This document shows positions 25,343-34,018 of a DNA stretch of 50,700 bases, one piece after another. The notes beneath the pieces were generated by a model. The model was not told the DNA's origin and did no database searches. It saw only the letters and a program-made list of their open reading frames with translations. The position numbers and the translations under genes are program-made. Origin of the DNA: an uncultured Oscillospiraceae bacterium (GTDB taxonomy: Bacteria > Bacillota > Clostridia > Oscillospirales > Acutalibacteraceae). The stretch is taken from NCBI GenBank assembly GCA_900545655.1, contig UQZY01000012.1, positions 1 to 50,700 on the forward strand, given 5' to 3'. Each line of letters starts with the position of its first letter. The stretch's first letter is position 1.

Positions 25343-25540
25343 ATGATCGGTATTTTAAAAAAATTGATAAAAAAAGCAGTTAAGCTTCTCGGCTCCGTTA
25401 TGAGTGTAGCGATTATCGCTCTCGTCGGATATCTTGTGTACGCAATAAATCCGTGGAACGTTCCGGCTATTTTTAAGCGCAACTATCCGGAGTGGTTTGC
25501 GGCACACCCGTTTATAAGCAGTCTTATAAAGGTTGACTGA
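25343..25540 (+). CDS. Small single-pass membrane protein, 65 residues
   Basis: The protein begins with a basic amphipathic stretch (MIGILKKLIKKAVKLLG), has one hydrophobic segment at about 17-35 (SVMSVAIIALVGYLVYAINP) and a short aromatic-rich tail (NYPEWFAAHPFISSL). The ATG has GGGGAGA upstream, it has its own promoter, and a terminator follows 44 bases after the stop, so it is a monocistronic gene. I do not recognise the family; topology suggests a cytoplasmic N-terminus or a membrane-bound stress peptide. Confidence 0.6.
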   Translation: MIGILKKLIKKAVKLLGSVMSVAIIALVGYLVYAINPWNVPAIFKRNYPEWFAAHPFISSLIKVD

Positions 25541-25583
25541 AAAGCTTAAGCTTTGTATCTTTTATGTAAAATTCGGATATCTG

Positions 25584-25617
25584 CGGCTGTTACCTTCTTT
25601 GTGTACAGCCGTTTTTT
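25584..25617 (+). terminator. Terminator after the small membrane protein
   Basis: CGGCTGT pairs with ACAGCCG over a 14-nt loop, followed by six T. Confidence 0.85.
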
Positions 25618-25646
25618 CATCTAAAAATTTACCGCTAAAAAAACAC

Positions 25647-25675
25647 TTGCTTTTTTATATGTACTTGTATATAAT
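25647..25675 (+). promoter_or_regulatory. Promoter of tRNA-fMet
   Basis: TTGCTT (25647-25652) and TATAAT (25670-25675) are 17 bp apart, 33 bases before the mature tRNA. Confidence 0.75.
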
Positions 25676-25708
25676 AGATTAGCACAAGGGAACCGGATTC
25701 CCATATAT

Positions 25709-25784
<76 letters not shown>

Positions 25785-25787
25785 AAA

Positions 25788-25828
25788 GAATCGGTCAGCC
25801 GGATTTTAGGCTGACCGATTTCTTTTGC
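25788..25828 (+). terminator. Terminator of tRNA-fMet
   Basis: AATCGGTCAGCC pairs with GGCTGACCGATT over an 8-nt loop, followed by TCTTTTG. Confidence 0.85.
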
Positions 25829-25831
25829 CTT

Positions 25832-25868
25832 GAAACCCCGAAAGCCGTTATGACTTTCGGGGTTTTGT
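25832..25868. terminator. Second terminator hairpin
   Basis: AAACCCCGAAAG pairs with CTTTCGGGGTTT over about ten bases, followed by TTG. It sits directly behind the tRNA terminator and before the accessory patch. Confidence 0.7.
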
Positions 25869-25997
25869 ATCTCTTCCACCACAAAGTTTTAGAATATGCT
25901 ACGGAAAACCAGAGTGAACTACCGGTACAATGACTTTCTTGTCAGACAACGCTACAATATACCCAGAAAATAAATTTCAACTATGAGGTGAAAGAAT

Positions 25998-26636
25998 ATG
26001 AATTTGAAAGAAGCTTTTCGTTATCAGAATAAAATTCAGTTATTCATGGATGAAGCACAGAGCATCCTGAATCGGGACTCCAATATTACGAAAGTGGAGA
26101 ACACATACCTTCGCCATAAGGTGATGGCAGAAGCTGAGGACGAAACCGTTCTTATTGTTCCTGAAACTGAATATTATGATCAGATTACCGACATTGCCCG
26201 ATTCCTGTTGTATCTGCTGAATGAAAAGGCAGCACTGTTCGCAGCTATCCGCAAAGCAAAGGACGCGCTCGAAATCGATATGGACAGTGAGGTCAGCCTC
26301 AATGCTACTCGTCAGAGCATCGCCTATACCTTTAAGCGGATGAACGATCTTCGTAACTCTGAACAGACGTTTTCCAACGGCGGTACCGGCTATCGTTTCA
26401 ATGCCGAAGGCAATCAGATCTCCTACTGCTGTGATGTAAAACGCGTTACTACGATCAACTATGACCGTAACGTAATTCGTTACGAACTCGGCAAGCTGAA
26501 CAAGACTTCCGACGAGACTTCTGCGAAGCTCGATCTGTGCCTTGTCACCTCAAAGGTGGACTACGAACCGCCCTTTGATGTGAATTCCAGCTTCGCTGAA
26601 GTGTTTGAAGCGTATTCGGAAAAAGCCGGGGTATAA
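25998..26636 (+). CDS. Hypothetical protein, 212 residues
   Basis: A soluble protein starting MNLKEAFRYQNKIQLFMDEA with a helical N-terminal half (about 1-115), including RFLLYLLNEKAALFAAIRKA, and a strand-rich C-terminal half (SYCCDVKRVTTINYDRNVIR, LDLCLVTSKVDYEPPFDVNS). No signal peptide, membrane segment or known catalytic motif is visible and I do not recognise a family. The ATG follows GAGGTGAAAG. Codon use is richer in C-ending codons than the neighbours and it sits next to an XRE regulator just after a tRNA, which suggests an accessory gene acquired by transfer. Confidence 0.7.
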   Translation: MNLKEAFRYQNKIQLFMDEAQSILNRDSNITKVENTYLRHKVMAEAEDETVLIVPETEYYDQITDIARFLLYLLNEKAALFAAIRKAKDALEIDMDSEVSLNATRQSIAYTFKRMNDLRNSEQTFSNGGTGYRFNAEGNQISYCCDVKRVTTINYDRNVIRYELGKLNKTSDETSAKLDLCLVTSKVDYEPPFDVNSSFAEVFEAYSEKAGV

Positions 26637-26858
26637 CACCTCGGCTCAGACCGACTGTTTTGGGTGCGGCAAGATAAGAGAATACGGATACCGGTTCAGG
26701 TGCAGATGAACTATAAGGCTGCACACATCCGTAAGGATACTTTCGACTAGACTCACCCTACGAGTCTTTGAATAAAGTAAAGAAGCGTTCACTTCCTCCT
26801 TAATCATCAAACATTCTTACATCCGAACCGCTTTTCGTCACAACTCTCATTCTTGCTT
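26637..26858. other. Intergenic stretch between convergent accessory genes
   Basis: No intact gene. A short frame 26664-26750 reads VRQDKRIRIPVQVQMN and ends KAAHIRKDTFD; with GTG first and no ribosome site it looks like the tail of a lost gene rather than a real one. No hairpin with T-run is clear. Confidence 0.35.
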
Positions 26859-27344
26859 TCAAACAGACATCTCCATTATTGATATAAGCAAGCCTAACTT
26901 GCTGATTACAAGAAATATATCATTAAGCATATTAATGCTCTTTTTCTCCGTGAGCAGTGCCGAAAGCGTGGCAAGTCGCGCTGCCGACAAGGCAAACGGA
27001 TAAAATGGTTGAAGTTGCATCGGATTCTTGCCGTATCCAAAATAGCCGGTCTTAAAATGATTTGAGCAGCAGGACTCATCCTGCTGCTCATCGATAATAT
27101 GCAGTTCTACCGCGACGGGAACCAGGATCTGATCCATAGGAATTTCAAAGAGATTTCCGAGTGCGTACAGATTATCTACTGTGGGAAGACTTTCGCCCTT
27201 CTGCCACTTGTAGATTGCCCGAGGCTCTTCGAAGCCGAAGTAGCTCTGCAGATCTCGAACAGTCATGCCGCGCTCCAGGCGCAGGCGTCGGATGTTGTTC
27301 CCTGTGGCGACAAGGTCAATTACGGGATAAACTTTCGTGTCCAT
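26859..27344 (-). CDS. XRE-family helix-turn-helix regulator
   Basis: A 161-residue DNA-binding protein. Residues 10-75 hold the Cro/CI-type domain: IDLVATGNNIRRLRLERGMT, VRDLQSYFGFEEPRAIYKWQ and LPTVDNLYALGNLFEIPMDQIL. The rest has no known domain and ends in a hydrophobic stretch (INMLNDIFLVISKLGLLISI) that may be an out-of-frame extension, since relatives with this HTH are often shorter. ATG 27344 follows AAGGAGG; the ATG six codons earlier would place that ribosome site inside the gene. A TATAAT lies upstream (27377-27372 on minus). Convergent with the unknown 212-residue gene. Confidence 0.85.
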   Translation of the reverse strand: MDTKVYPVIDLVATGNNIRRLRLERGMTVRDLQSYFGFEEPRAIYKWQKGESLPTVDNLYALGNLFEIPMDQILVPVAVELHIIDEQQDESCCSNHFKTGYFGYGKNPMQLQPFYPFALSAARLATLSALLTEKKSINMLNDIFLVISKLGLLISIMEMSV

Positions 27345-27596
27345 GGACAACGCCTCCTTCAAAAGTGTAATATTATAAAATAGCAGAAACAGGCAGATAA
27401 TGCAAGAGAAAATATAAAATAGGATGTAACTATGAGAGAAAAGTATGATGTTTTGCGGGCATCCAGATTATGAGGCTGAAATCAGCAGTTTAATGAACAG
27501 TATAGAAACGAAGTGTTGCATCTGAAAAACGTTTTTCGTGTCGGGTATAAGCCTCCTGTTTACACGGATTTTACAAACATTATATGTAAACTTTTC
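27345..27596. other. Intergenic region upstream of XRE gene and permease
   Basis: It holds the likely XRE promoter (TATAAT on minus at 27377-27372) and a frame on the plus strand (about 27490-27600) without start or ribosome site, reading like QFNEQYRNEVLHLKNVFRVG, probably a decayed coding fragment. Nothing else is recognised. Confidence 0.35.
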
Positions 27597-27625
27597 TTGT
27601 GGATTTTTTTGCGCGTGCTTATAAT
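27597..27625 (+). promoter_or_regulatory. Promoter of the ArsB/NhaD-type permease
   Basis: TTGTGG (27597-27602) and TATAAT (27620-27625) are 17 bp apart, 39 bases before the ATG. Confidence 0.7.
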
Positions 27626-27663
27626 ATTTGTATGATGAAAATTTTTAATCGGGAGGCTCTCTG

Positions 27664-28983
27664 ATGACACTTGCCATTGTGATTTTTATTGCAACCTATG
27701 TGCTTATGCTCGCCTTACAAAAGTACAGACCGTGGATCGCACTTGCTTCCGCGGCTGTTTTCATAGTGCTTGGACTTACGGGTGTATACGACCTTTCGAT
27801 TACAAGAGCGCTTGCTTCGGTTGATTACAATGTCCTTTTGATGATAGCCGGTACCATGGGGCTTGTTACATTGTTTATAGACAGTAAAATGCCCGCGAGG
27901 CTGGCGGAAATTCTCATTGCAAAGGTTCCGAATGTGATGTGGGCAGTCACCGCTCTTTCTCTGTTCGCCGGCATTGTCAGCGCCTTTGTGGACAATGTTG
28001 CAACGGTTCTCATGATAGCGCCGGTGGGTCTCGCTATTTCAAAAAAACTTAAGATTTCACCTGTTCCGGTCCTTATAGCCATTGCGGTTTCGTCAAATCT
28101 CCAGGGTGCTGCGACAATGGTCGGAGATACGACAAGTATGCTTCTCGGAAGCTTTGCCGACATGAATTTCCTCGACTTCTTCTGGATGATGGGAAAACCG
28201 GGCATCTTTTTCGGAGTTGAGCTCGGTGCGCTTGCCTCCGCGGGCATACTGATGCTTCTCTTCCGCAAGGAGAAGCAGCCGATTGACGCAAAGGTTGAAA
28301 CGGAGGTGACGGATTATTTCCCGTCATATCTCATGATAGGAACGGTTCTTTTCCTTATAGTTTCATCCTTCCTGCCGGAGCCCCGTTCCGAAATTCTTTT
28401 AATCCTTTACGGAATCAGAAGCGGACTTATATGTGTGGGCTTATGTATAATCGGGATTGTCAGAAGTTGTATCAGAAATAAGTCTGTCGGTATGGTAAGC
28501 AAGGTGCTTAAGGAGCTTGACAGAGATACATTGCTGCTTCTTTTCGGTCTTTTTATAGTTATAGAGGGTATAAAAACCGCGGGAGTCATTTACGCTGTCG
28601 CAAAGCTGTTTTTGAGCGTTGCAGGAAACAATCCGTTTATGCTTTATACATTGCTTGTTTTCGCGTCTGTAATTCTTTCTGCCTTTATTGACAATATACC
28701 TTATGTCGCAACAATGCTCCCCGTTGTAGAGAGTATTGCCGCAATGATGAACGGCGGTGAGGGAGTCGCACCGTATGTGTTCTACTTCGGACTCCTTACC
28801 GGTGCGACGCTCGGCGGTAACCTTACCCCTATAGGTGCTTCGGCAAACATCGCCGCCATTGGTATACTGCGAAAAAACGGCGAGCCCGTAAAACTTACGG
28901 ACTTCCTTCGTATAGGAGTCCCGTTTACGCTCACCGCCGTTCTTGTAGGATACGCTTACATATGGATTTTTTGGGGTATGTGA
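27664..28983 (+). CDS. ArsB/NhaD-type (ion transporter superfamily) permease
   Basis: A 439-residue inner-membrane protein with ten to twelve hydrophobic segments. The two inverted halves carry the family tips: FVDNVATVLMIAPVGLAIS and SNLQGAATMVGDTTSMLLGS in the first, FIDNIPYVATMLPVVESIA and GATLGGNLTPIGASANIAAI in the second. These match the ArsB/NhaD/P-protein branch, which carries arsenite, sodium/proton or organic anions. No ArsR, arsenate reductase or other diagnostic neighbour is present, so the substrate stays open. GGGAGG precedes the ATG. Convergent with the DegV gene with only seven bases between stops. Confidence 0.85.
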   Translation: MTLAIVIFIATYVLMLALQKYRPWIALASAAVFIVLGLTGVYDLSITRALASVDYNVLLMIAGTMGLVTLFIDSKMPARLAEILIAKVPNVMWAVTALSLFAGIVSAFVDNVATVLMIAPVGLAISKKLKISPVPVLIAIAVSSNLQGAATMVGDTTSMLLGSFADMNFLDFFWMMGKPGIFFGVELGALASAGILMLLFRKEKQPIDAKVETEVTDYFPSYLMIGTVLFLIVSSFLPEPRSEILLILYGIRSGLICVGLCIIGIVRSCIRNKSVGMVSKVLKELDRDTLLLLFGLFIVIEGIKTAGVIYAVAKLFLSVAGNNPFMLYTLLVFASVILSAFIDNIPYVATMLPVVESIAAMMNGGEGVAPYVFYFGLLTGATLGGNLTPIGASANIAAIGILRKNGEPVKLTDFLRIGVPFTLTAVLVGYAYIWIFWGM

Positions 28984-28990
28984 TTTTTAC

Positions 28991-29884
28991 TTATCGCTCA
29001 TTGCCGACAAAGAAAAGAGATATGCAGCCCTTTCCCGTGTGAGCGGCGATTATGGGGTCGATATCAACTATAATTACCTCGCCTATCTTAAACCTTGAAA
29101 GAATCTTTTCTTTCAAGGTTTCGGCATCTGTACGGCACTGCGCCTGGGATATCATCACTGTGTCAAACTCCCGGGTGTCGGAGTGCTTTTCCATTTTGTT
29201 CGCTATTGCGTCGAGTGACATGCTGCGTCCGGCAGCCTTGGAGTTCGGAGTGAGATGACCCTTTCTATCCATGTACATAATGGGCTTTATTTTAAGAAGT
29301 CCGCCTATGGTTGCCGTTGCGGCGCTTATTCTGCCGCCGCGCTTTAAGTGGTCAAGGTCGTCAACGGTGAACCAGTGGCATATCCTGAGCTTATTGTTTT
29401 CAATCCAGTCGCGGAGCTCTTCAATGCTCAATCCGCCTTCCTTTTTCTTCGCCGCAAGGTAACAGAGAAGTCCCTCTCCGCCGCTTGCACAGAGTGAGTC
29501 AATCACGAATATCTTTTTTTCCGGAAATTCCTCTGAAAGATCCTCGCCAATCATTTTTACCGCACTGTAGGTGCCGGAAAGACCGGACGAAAAGGCGATG
29601 TATAAGATATCCTTTCCGCTCTCCGCAAGTGACCTCAATGTATCCTCCGCAGCGGTCAGGTCAACTTGAGAGGTTGTAACGTCGTCGTATTTTTTAAGCA
29701 TATCAAAAAAATCCTCTTTTGAAAGGTTTCTGTAATCTGCGTAGTGGAGATAGTCCTCTCCGTGTATGATAACATGCATGGGCAATGCAATGATTCCGAG
29801 GCTGTCGAGCATTTCCTGGGACAGGTCGCAGGCTGTGTCCGTTACGATGATATATTTGTTTTCCGATTCTGTTGGATTTATCAT
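28991..29884 (-). CDS. DegV family fatty-acid-binding protein
   Basis: DegV/FakB proteins hold a fatty acid for phosphorylation by FakA, feeding exogenous fatty acids into phospholipids. The 297-residue protein has the usual length, with IIVTDTACDLSQEML at the N-terminus, the conserved TSQ (VTTSQVDL), the ligand-contacting SSGLSGTYSA, the RGGRIS loop (LDHLKRGGRISAATATIG) and the C-terminal HTGKGCISLFF. ATG 29884 follows GGAGGAC. No fakA gene is in the window. Lipid binding is from the family. Confidence 0.92.
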   Translation of the reverse strand: MINPTESENKYIIVTDTACDLSQEMLDSLGIIALPMHVIIHGEDYLHYADYRNLSKEDFFDMLKKYDDVTTSQVDLTAAEDTLRSLAESGKDILYIAFSSGLSGTYSAVKMIGEDLSEEFPEKKIFVIDSLCASGGEGLLCYLAAKKKEGGLSIEELRDWIENNKLRICHWFTVDDLDHLKRGGRISAATATIGGLLKIKPIMYMDRKGHLTPNSKAAGRSMSLDAIANKMEKHSDTREFDTVMISQAQCRTDAETLKEKILSRFKIGEVIIVDIDPIIAAHTGKGCISLFFVGNER

Positions 29885-29949
29885 AAGTCAGTCCTCCGCT
29901 TCAATAAATAATGTGAAAACCAAAAACACGTAATATAGTTTTCGATACT

Positions 29950-29978
29950 AGGTTACAACATCTATAAGAAAATGTCAA
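29950..29978 (-). promoter_or_regulatory. Promoter of the degV gene
   Basis: On the minus strand TTGACA (29978-29973) and TAACCT (29955-29950) are 17 bp apart. Confidence 0.55.
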
Positions 29979-30106
29979 CAGATTTTAAAAACAATTTATC
30001 ACTTCTTGCGGCTCCGTTGTTTTCATAAAAATCGACAAAAGAAAAGGTCTTGACGGGACTGTTTTGTTGTATTGCTCCAAAGATAATTTAAAGGTGCGTA
30101 TCCTGA

Positions 30107-30135
30107 TTGACTTTTCTCGACCGGAATGATAAAAT
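30107..30135 (+). promoter_or_regulatory. Promoter of the riboswitch-xpt transcript
   Basis: TTGACT (30107-30112) and TAAAAT (30130-30135) are 17 bp apart, placing the transcript start about 30 bases before the aptamer. Confidence 0.6.
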
Positions 30136-30170
30136 CTTGACATAAAATTCATTATATTAAGTTGTTCACA

Positions 30171-30246
30171 GCAAGTATAGTTTTGGATAAAAGGCCCGAA
30201 AGTTTCTACCGCAACGCCTGCCGGTTGTAAAGTTGCGACTACTTGT
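30171..30246 (+). promoter_or_regulatory. Purine (guanine-type) riboswitch aptamer
   Basis: P1 is CAAGTA (30172-30177) with TACTTG (30240-30245). The core shows the canonical J2/3 AAGTTTCTACC and J3/1 GACTAC, whose C in GAC corresponds to C74 and indicates guanine or hypoxanthine rather than adenine. P2 pairs TTTTGG with CCGAAA and P3 pairs GCAAC with GTTGC. The P3 loop is unusually large (16 nt, GCCTGCCGGTTGTAAA) compared with the usual seven or so, and L2 is also longer. It lies upstream of a terminator and xpt, the standard target. Confidence 0.85.
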
Positions 30247-30324
30247 ATCAACAGAGCTTCACACTATTGTTGACATTGTTACTGATTGTATGCATCTTTT
30301 GTTGATTAATTCATGTAGTGACGT

Positions 30325-30371
30325 AACCGGCAGACCTTGAAATCTTGAGGTCTGTTTTTGTTTTTTGTCGA
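30325..30371 (+). terminator. Riboswitch-controlled terminator before xpt
   Basis: CAGACCT (30331-30337) pairs with AGGTCTG (30348-30354), followed by TTTTTGTTTTTT. AACCGGCAG at 30325-30333, overlapping the 5' arm, is perfectly complementary to CTGCCGGTT in the riboswitch P3 loop (30218-30226), so an antiterminator pairing can compete with this hairpin. Confidence 0.85.
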
Positions 30372-30390
30372 ACTTATTCAGGAGGACATT

Positions 30391-30969
30391 ATGAAGGCGC
30401 TTGAAGAAAAAATAATGGCAGAGGGTCAGGTTTATCCGGGAAATGTTCTCAAGGTAGGATCTTTTCTTAACCACCAGATAGACGTTCCTTTTATGATGGA
30501 GGTCGGAAAAGAGTTTTACAGACTCTATGAAAACGACGGAGTAAACAAAATTCTCACTATAGAAGCTTCGGGAATAGGTGTTGCCTGCCTTGCGGCACAG
30601 TTTTTCAATGTACCTGTTGTTTTCGCAAAGAAAAGCCAGACTAAAAATATCGCCGGAGAGGTATATACCAGCAAGGTTGTTTCTTTTACTCACGGCAGAG
30701 AATACGACATAATTGTTGCAAAGGATTATCTCGGACCTGAGGACAGGGTTCTCATAATAGATGACTTCCTCGCAAACGGAAGTGCCCTTGAAGGACTTAT
30801 AAAGCTCGTAAGGGATTCGGGTGCGACTCTTGTAGGTTGCGGAATAGTTATTGAAAAAGGCTTCCAGCCCGGCGGTGACCTTATAAGGAAAAGCGGTGTC
30901 AGGGTTGAGTCACTTGCCATAATTGACGGGATGTCCGCAGAAGACGGAAAAATCACCTTCAGAAATTAG
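30391..30969 (+). CDS. xpt: Xanthine phosphoribosyltransferase
   Basis: Xpt converts xanthine (and guanine weakly) with PRPP into XMP for purine salvage. The 192-residue protein has family length, with YPGNVLKVGSFLNHQIDVPF near the N-terminus, EASGIGVACLAAQFFNVPVV, and the PRPP-binding motif VLIIDDFLANGSALEGL at about 123-139. ATG 30391 follows AGGAGGACATT; a start eleven codons earlier would overlap the terminator. It is controlled by a guanine-type riboswitch and is followed 78 bases later by a nucleoside-type ABC transporter operon with no strong terminator between. Confidence 0.96.
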   Translation: MKALEEKIMAEGQVYPGNVLKVGSFLNHQIDVPFMMEVGKEFYRLYENDGVNKILTIEASGIGVACLAAQFFNVPVVFAKKSQTKNIAGEVYTSKVVSFTHGREYDIIVAKDYLGPEDRVLIIDDFLANGSALEGLIKLVRDSGATLVGCGIVIEKGFQPGGDLIRKSGVRVESLAIIDGMSAEDGKITFRN

Positions 30970-31047
30970 GTTACAATTGCAGTCTGAGCATATGCTTCAG
31001 GCGCATGTAATAGATAAAAAAGAAAGTATTATCGGAGGAATTGTACA

Positions 31048-32295
31048 ATGAAAAGATTTGTGTCATTGGTACTCGCGCTCGTTATGCTTTTCTGTCTCGC
31101 TGCTTGTGGAAAGACAGACAAGGATGGCGAAAAGAAGGACGGGGAGAAGATGAAGGTCGGCTTCATCTGTCTTCATGATGAAAACTCAACCTATGACCTG
31201 AACTTCATCAATGCTGCAAAAGAAGCATGTGAGAAGCTCGGCGTTGAGGCTGTATTCAAGAAGAACATCCCTGAGGATGCATCCTGTAAGGAAGCTGCTC
31301 TTGACCTTGCTGATAAGGGTTGTAAGATCGTATTTGCTGACTCCTTCGGTCATGAGAGCTACATGCTTGAGGCCGCAAAGGAAGCTCCGGATGTTCAGTT
31401 CTGCCACGCTACAGGTACAACTGCTCATACGGCAAACGTAAAGAATTTCCACAATGCATTCGCATCCATCTATGAGGGCCGTTACCTTGCAGGTGTTGCT
31501 GCAGGTCTTAAGCTCAATGAGATGATAAAAGACGGAAAGATCAAGGCTGAAGAAGCAAAGATCGGTTACGTTGGCGCATTTACTTATGCAGAAGTTATTT
31601 CAGGTTATACATCTTTCTTCCTCGGAGCACGTTCCATCTGCCCGACTGCAACCATGGAGGTTCAGTTCACAGGTTCATGGTATGATGAGACTGCCGAGAA
31701 GGAAGCAGCTACAACACTTATCGCTAACAAGTGTGTACTTATCAGCCAGCATGCTGACTCGATGGGTGCACCGACAGCTTGTGAGAACGCAAAGGTTCCT
31801 AACGTTTCCTACAACGGAAGCACAATTAAGGCTTGCCCGAACACATTCATCGTTTCCTCAAGAATCGACTGGGCTCCTTACTATGAGTATATCATCGGCT
31901 GCGTAAAGGACGGTAAGGAAATAGACACTGACTGGACAGGTACTCTTGCAACAGGCTCTGTTGTTCTTACAGAAGTAAACGATAAGGCTGCTGCTGCAGG
32001 TACTGCTGAAAAGATTGAAGCTGTTAAGGCAGATATCGAGTCAGGTAAGATTCACGTATTTGACACATCTAAATTTACAGTAACAGTTGATGCTGCAAAG
32101 GGTCTCAACGCAAATGCCAAGGTTGATGCTGACGGACATCTCACATCTTACATGGCAGACGTAAACACAGATGAAAAGTTCGAGGGTGACACAGAGGTTG
32201 TTAAGGACGGATTCTTCGCAGAGTCAACATTCCGTTCAGCACCGTATTTCGATATTAAGATTGACGGTATCACTCTTCTTAATACAAAGTTCTGA
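31048..32295 (+). CDS. BMP/PnrA-family substrate-binding lipoprotein
   Basis: The extracellular receptor of a BMP-type ABC importer; characterised members bind purine nucleosides. Residues 1-19 are a lipoprotein signal peptide with lipobox LAAC and Cys20 as the lipidation site, then a charged linker. The mature domain has KVGFICLHDENSTYDLNFIN, VFADSFGHESYMLEAAKEAP, FASIYEGRYLAGVAAGLKL and KIGYVGAF as in PnrA/Med. The last 50 residues extend beyond the usual fold. GGAGGA precedes the ATG. It heads the four-gene transporter, with a stem-loop after it that should raise its expression over the membrane genes. Confidence 0.92.
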   Translation: MKRFVSLVLALVMLFCLAACGKTDKDGEKKDGEKMKVGFICLHDENSTYDLNFINAAKEACEKLGVEAVFKKNIPEDASCKEAALDLADKGCKIVFADSFGHESYMLEAAKEAPDVQFCHATGTTAHTANVKNFHNAFASIYEGRYLAGVAAGLKLNEMIKDGKIKAEEAKIGYVGAFTYAEVISGYTSFFLGARSICPTATMEVQFTGSWYDETAEKEAATTLIANKCVLISQHADSMGAPTACENAKVPNVSYNGSTIKACPNTFIVSSRIDWAPYYEYIIGCVKDGKEIDTDWTGTLATGSVVLTEVNDKAAAAGTAEKIEAVKADIESGKIHVFDTSKFTVTVDAAKGLNANAKVDADGHLTSYMADVNTDEKFEGDTEVVKDGFFAESTFRSAPYFDIKIDGITLLNTKF

Positions 32296-32334
32296 TTTCG
32301 GGTTTCGGATGATTTTTGATTCAGAATAACTTTA

Positions 32335-32377
32335 AGGCGGGGCGCCTTCTTCGGACGCTCCGCCTGCAATTTGTTTT
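32335..32377 (+). terminator. Stem-loop between lipoprotein and ATPase genes
   Basis: AGGCGGGGCG pairs with CGCTCCGCCT over an 11-nt loop, followed by a T-rich tract. Partial termination here would give more receptor than transporter mRNA. Confidence 0.8.
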
Positions 32378-32479
32378 TACAGTATATTTTGTATCACATT
32401 TTATGGCAGTTTTAAAAGGTGCGACACAGCTTGTTTTTCGGTGTTTCAGCTTTTAAGATTGCCGAAGGGGGAAGGTTCA

Positions 32480-34018
32480 GTGGGAACAAGTGCAGCGATA
32501 GAACTTAAGAACATAACCAAGACATTCGGTCCGGTTGTTGCCAACAAGGATGTTTGTCTTACCGTAAACCGCGGAGAGATACTCTCAATCCTGGGTGAAA
32601 ACGGAAGCGGTAAAACAACGCTTATGAACATGCTGTCCGGTATTTATTTTCCGGATTACGGTCAGATTTTCATTGACGGAAAAGAGGTTGTCATAAAATC
32701 TCCGAAGGATGCCTTTGATTACAAGATAGGCATGATTCACCAGCATTTCAAGCTTGTCGATGTATTTACGGCAGCAGAAAATATCGTTCTCGGGCTTGGG
32801 AACGACGGAAAGTATGACATAAAAAAATCCGCAGAGAAAATAGCCGAAATTGCTTCGAGCTACGGCTTTGAGATAGATCCGAACAAGAAGATTTATCAGA
32901 TGTCGGTTTCGGAAAAGCAGACTGTTGAGATAATAAAGGTTCTTTACAGGGGTGCCGACATACTCATCCTTGATGAGCCGACAGCCGTTTTAACTCCGCA
33001 GGAGACACTTAAGCTTTTTGATGTGCTCAGACGGATGAAGGCGGACGGCAAGGCTATCATCATCATAACTCACAAGCTTCACGAGGTTCTTTCTTTGTCG
33101 GACCGTGTTGCCGTCCTCAGAAAAGGTGAGTACATAGGCACCGTAAACACCGCGGAGACGAATGAATCCGAACTTACGGAAATGATGGTAGGTAAAAAAA
33201 TTACTCTCAATATCGACAGAAGCGAGCCGGAAAATCCGGTTGACAGATTGGTTGTAAAGAACCTCAATTGTATAAACCGTGAGGGAGTACAGGTTTTAAG
33301 CGACATTTCATTTACCGCAAAATCCGGCGAGATACTCGGCTTCGCGGGTATTGCCGGCTCGGGACAGCGTGAGCTTCTCGAAACAATTGCCGGACTTCAA
33401 AAGCTCAGCAGCGGTGAAATCATTTACAACAATCCGAAAACAGGAGAGGCAGAAAATCTCCGTAATAAAACCCCGATGCAGATAAGGGAGCTCGGTGTAA
33501 GACTTTCGTTTGTTCCCGAGGACAGACTCGGTATGGGACTTGTGGGAAACATGGATATCATAGACAATATGATGCTCAGAAGCTACAGAAAGGGACATAC
33601 CGCCTTCCTTGAAAGAAAGGCTCCGAAAACCCTTGCGGAGAAGATCATTGATGAGCTTGAGGTTGTAACTCCGAGTGCTTCGACACCGGTAAGACGACTT
33701 TCGGGAGGAAATGTTCAGAAGGTTTTGGTAGGACGTGAAATCGCAGCCTCACCGACTGTTCTCATGGCAGCATATCCTGTACGCGGACTTGACATAAACT
33801 CGTCGTATGTTATATACAACCTTCTCAATGAACAGAAGAAAAACGGTGTTGCCGTAATCTTTGTCGGAGAAGATCTTGACGTTCTTATAGAGCTTTGTGA
33901 CCGTATCGTTGTTCTGGGCTCCGGAAAAATCACCGGTGTTGTAGACGGAAGGACAGCCACAAAGGAAGAAATTGGATTACTTATGACTAAAAATTCAAAT
34001 GAGGGGGATGAAAACTGA
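32480..34018 (+). CDS. Double-domain ABC ATPase of the nucleoside importer
   Basis: A 512-residue ATPase with two ABC domains, as in importers of the BMP/sugar type. The first has Walker A GENGSGKTTLMNMLSG, signature VSEKQTVEIIKVL and Walker B ILILDEPTAVLTPQE. The second lacks a proper Walker A (GIAGSGQRELLETIAG, no GKT), has signature LSGGNVQKVLVGREI and VLMAAYPVRGLDINS, the usual asymmetric arrangement. I start at GTG 32480, six bases after GGGGAAGG; the upstream ATG has no ribosome site. Its TGA overlaps the next ATG (TGATG), so translation is coupled. Confidence 0.93.
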   Translation: MGTSAAIELKNITKTFGPVVANKDVCLTVNRGEILSILGENGSGKTTLMNMLSGIYFPDYGQIFIDGKEVVIKSPKDAFDYKIGMIHQHFKLVDVFTAAENIVLGLGNDGKYDIKKSAEKIAEIASSYGFEIDPNKKIYQMSVSEKQTVEIIKVLYRGADILILDEPTAVLTPQETLKLFDVLRRMKADGKAIIIITHKLHEVLSLSDRVAVLRKGEYIGTVNTAETNESELTEMMVGKKITLNIDRSEPENPVDRLVVKNLNCINREGVQVLSDISFTAKSGEILGFAGIAGSGQRELLETIAGLQKLSSGEIIYNNPKTGEAENLRNKTPMQIRELGVRLSFVPEDRLGMGLVGNMDIIDNMMLRSYRKGHTAFLERKAPKTLAEKIIDELEVVTPSASTPVRRLSGGNVQKVLVGREIAASPTVLMAAYPVRGLDINSSYVIYNLLNEQKKNGVAVIFVGEDLDVLIELCDRIVVLGSGKITGVVDGRTATKEEIGLLMTKNSNEGDEN

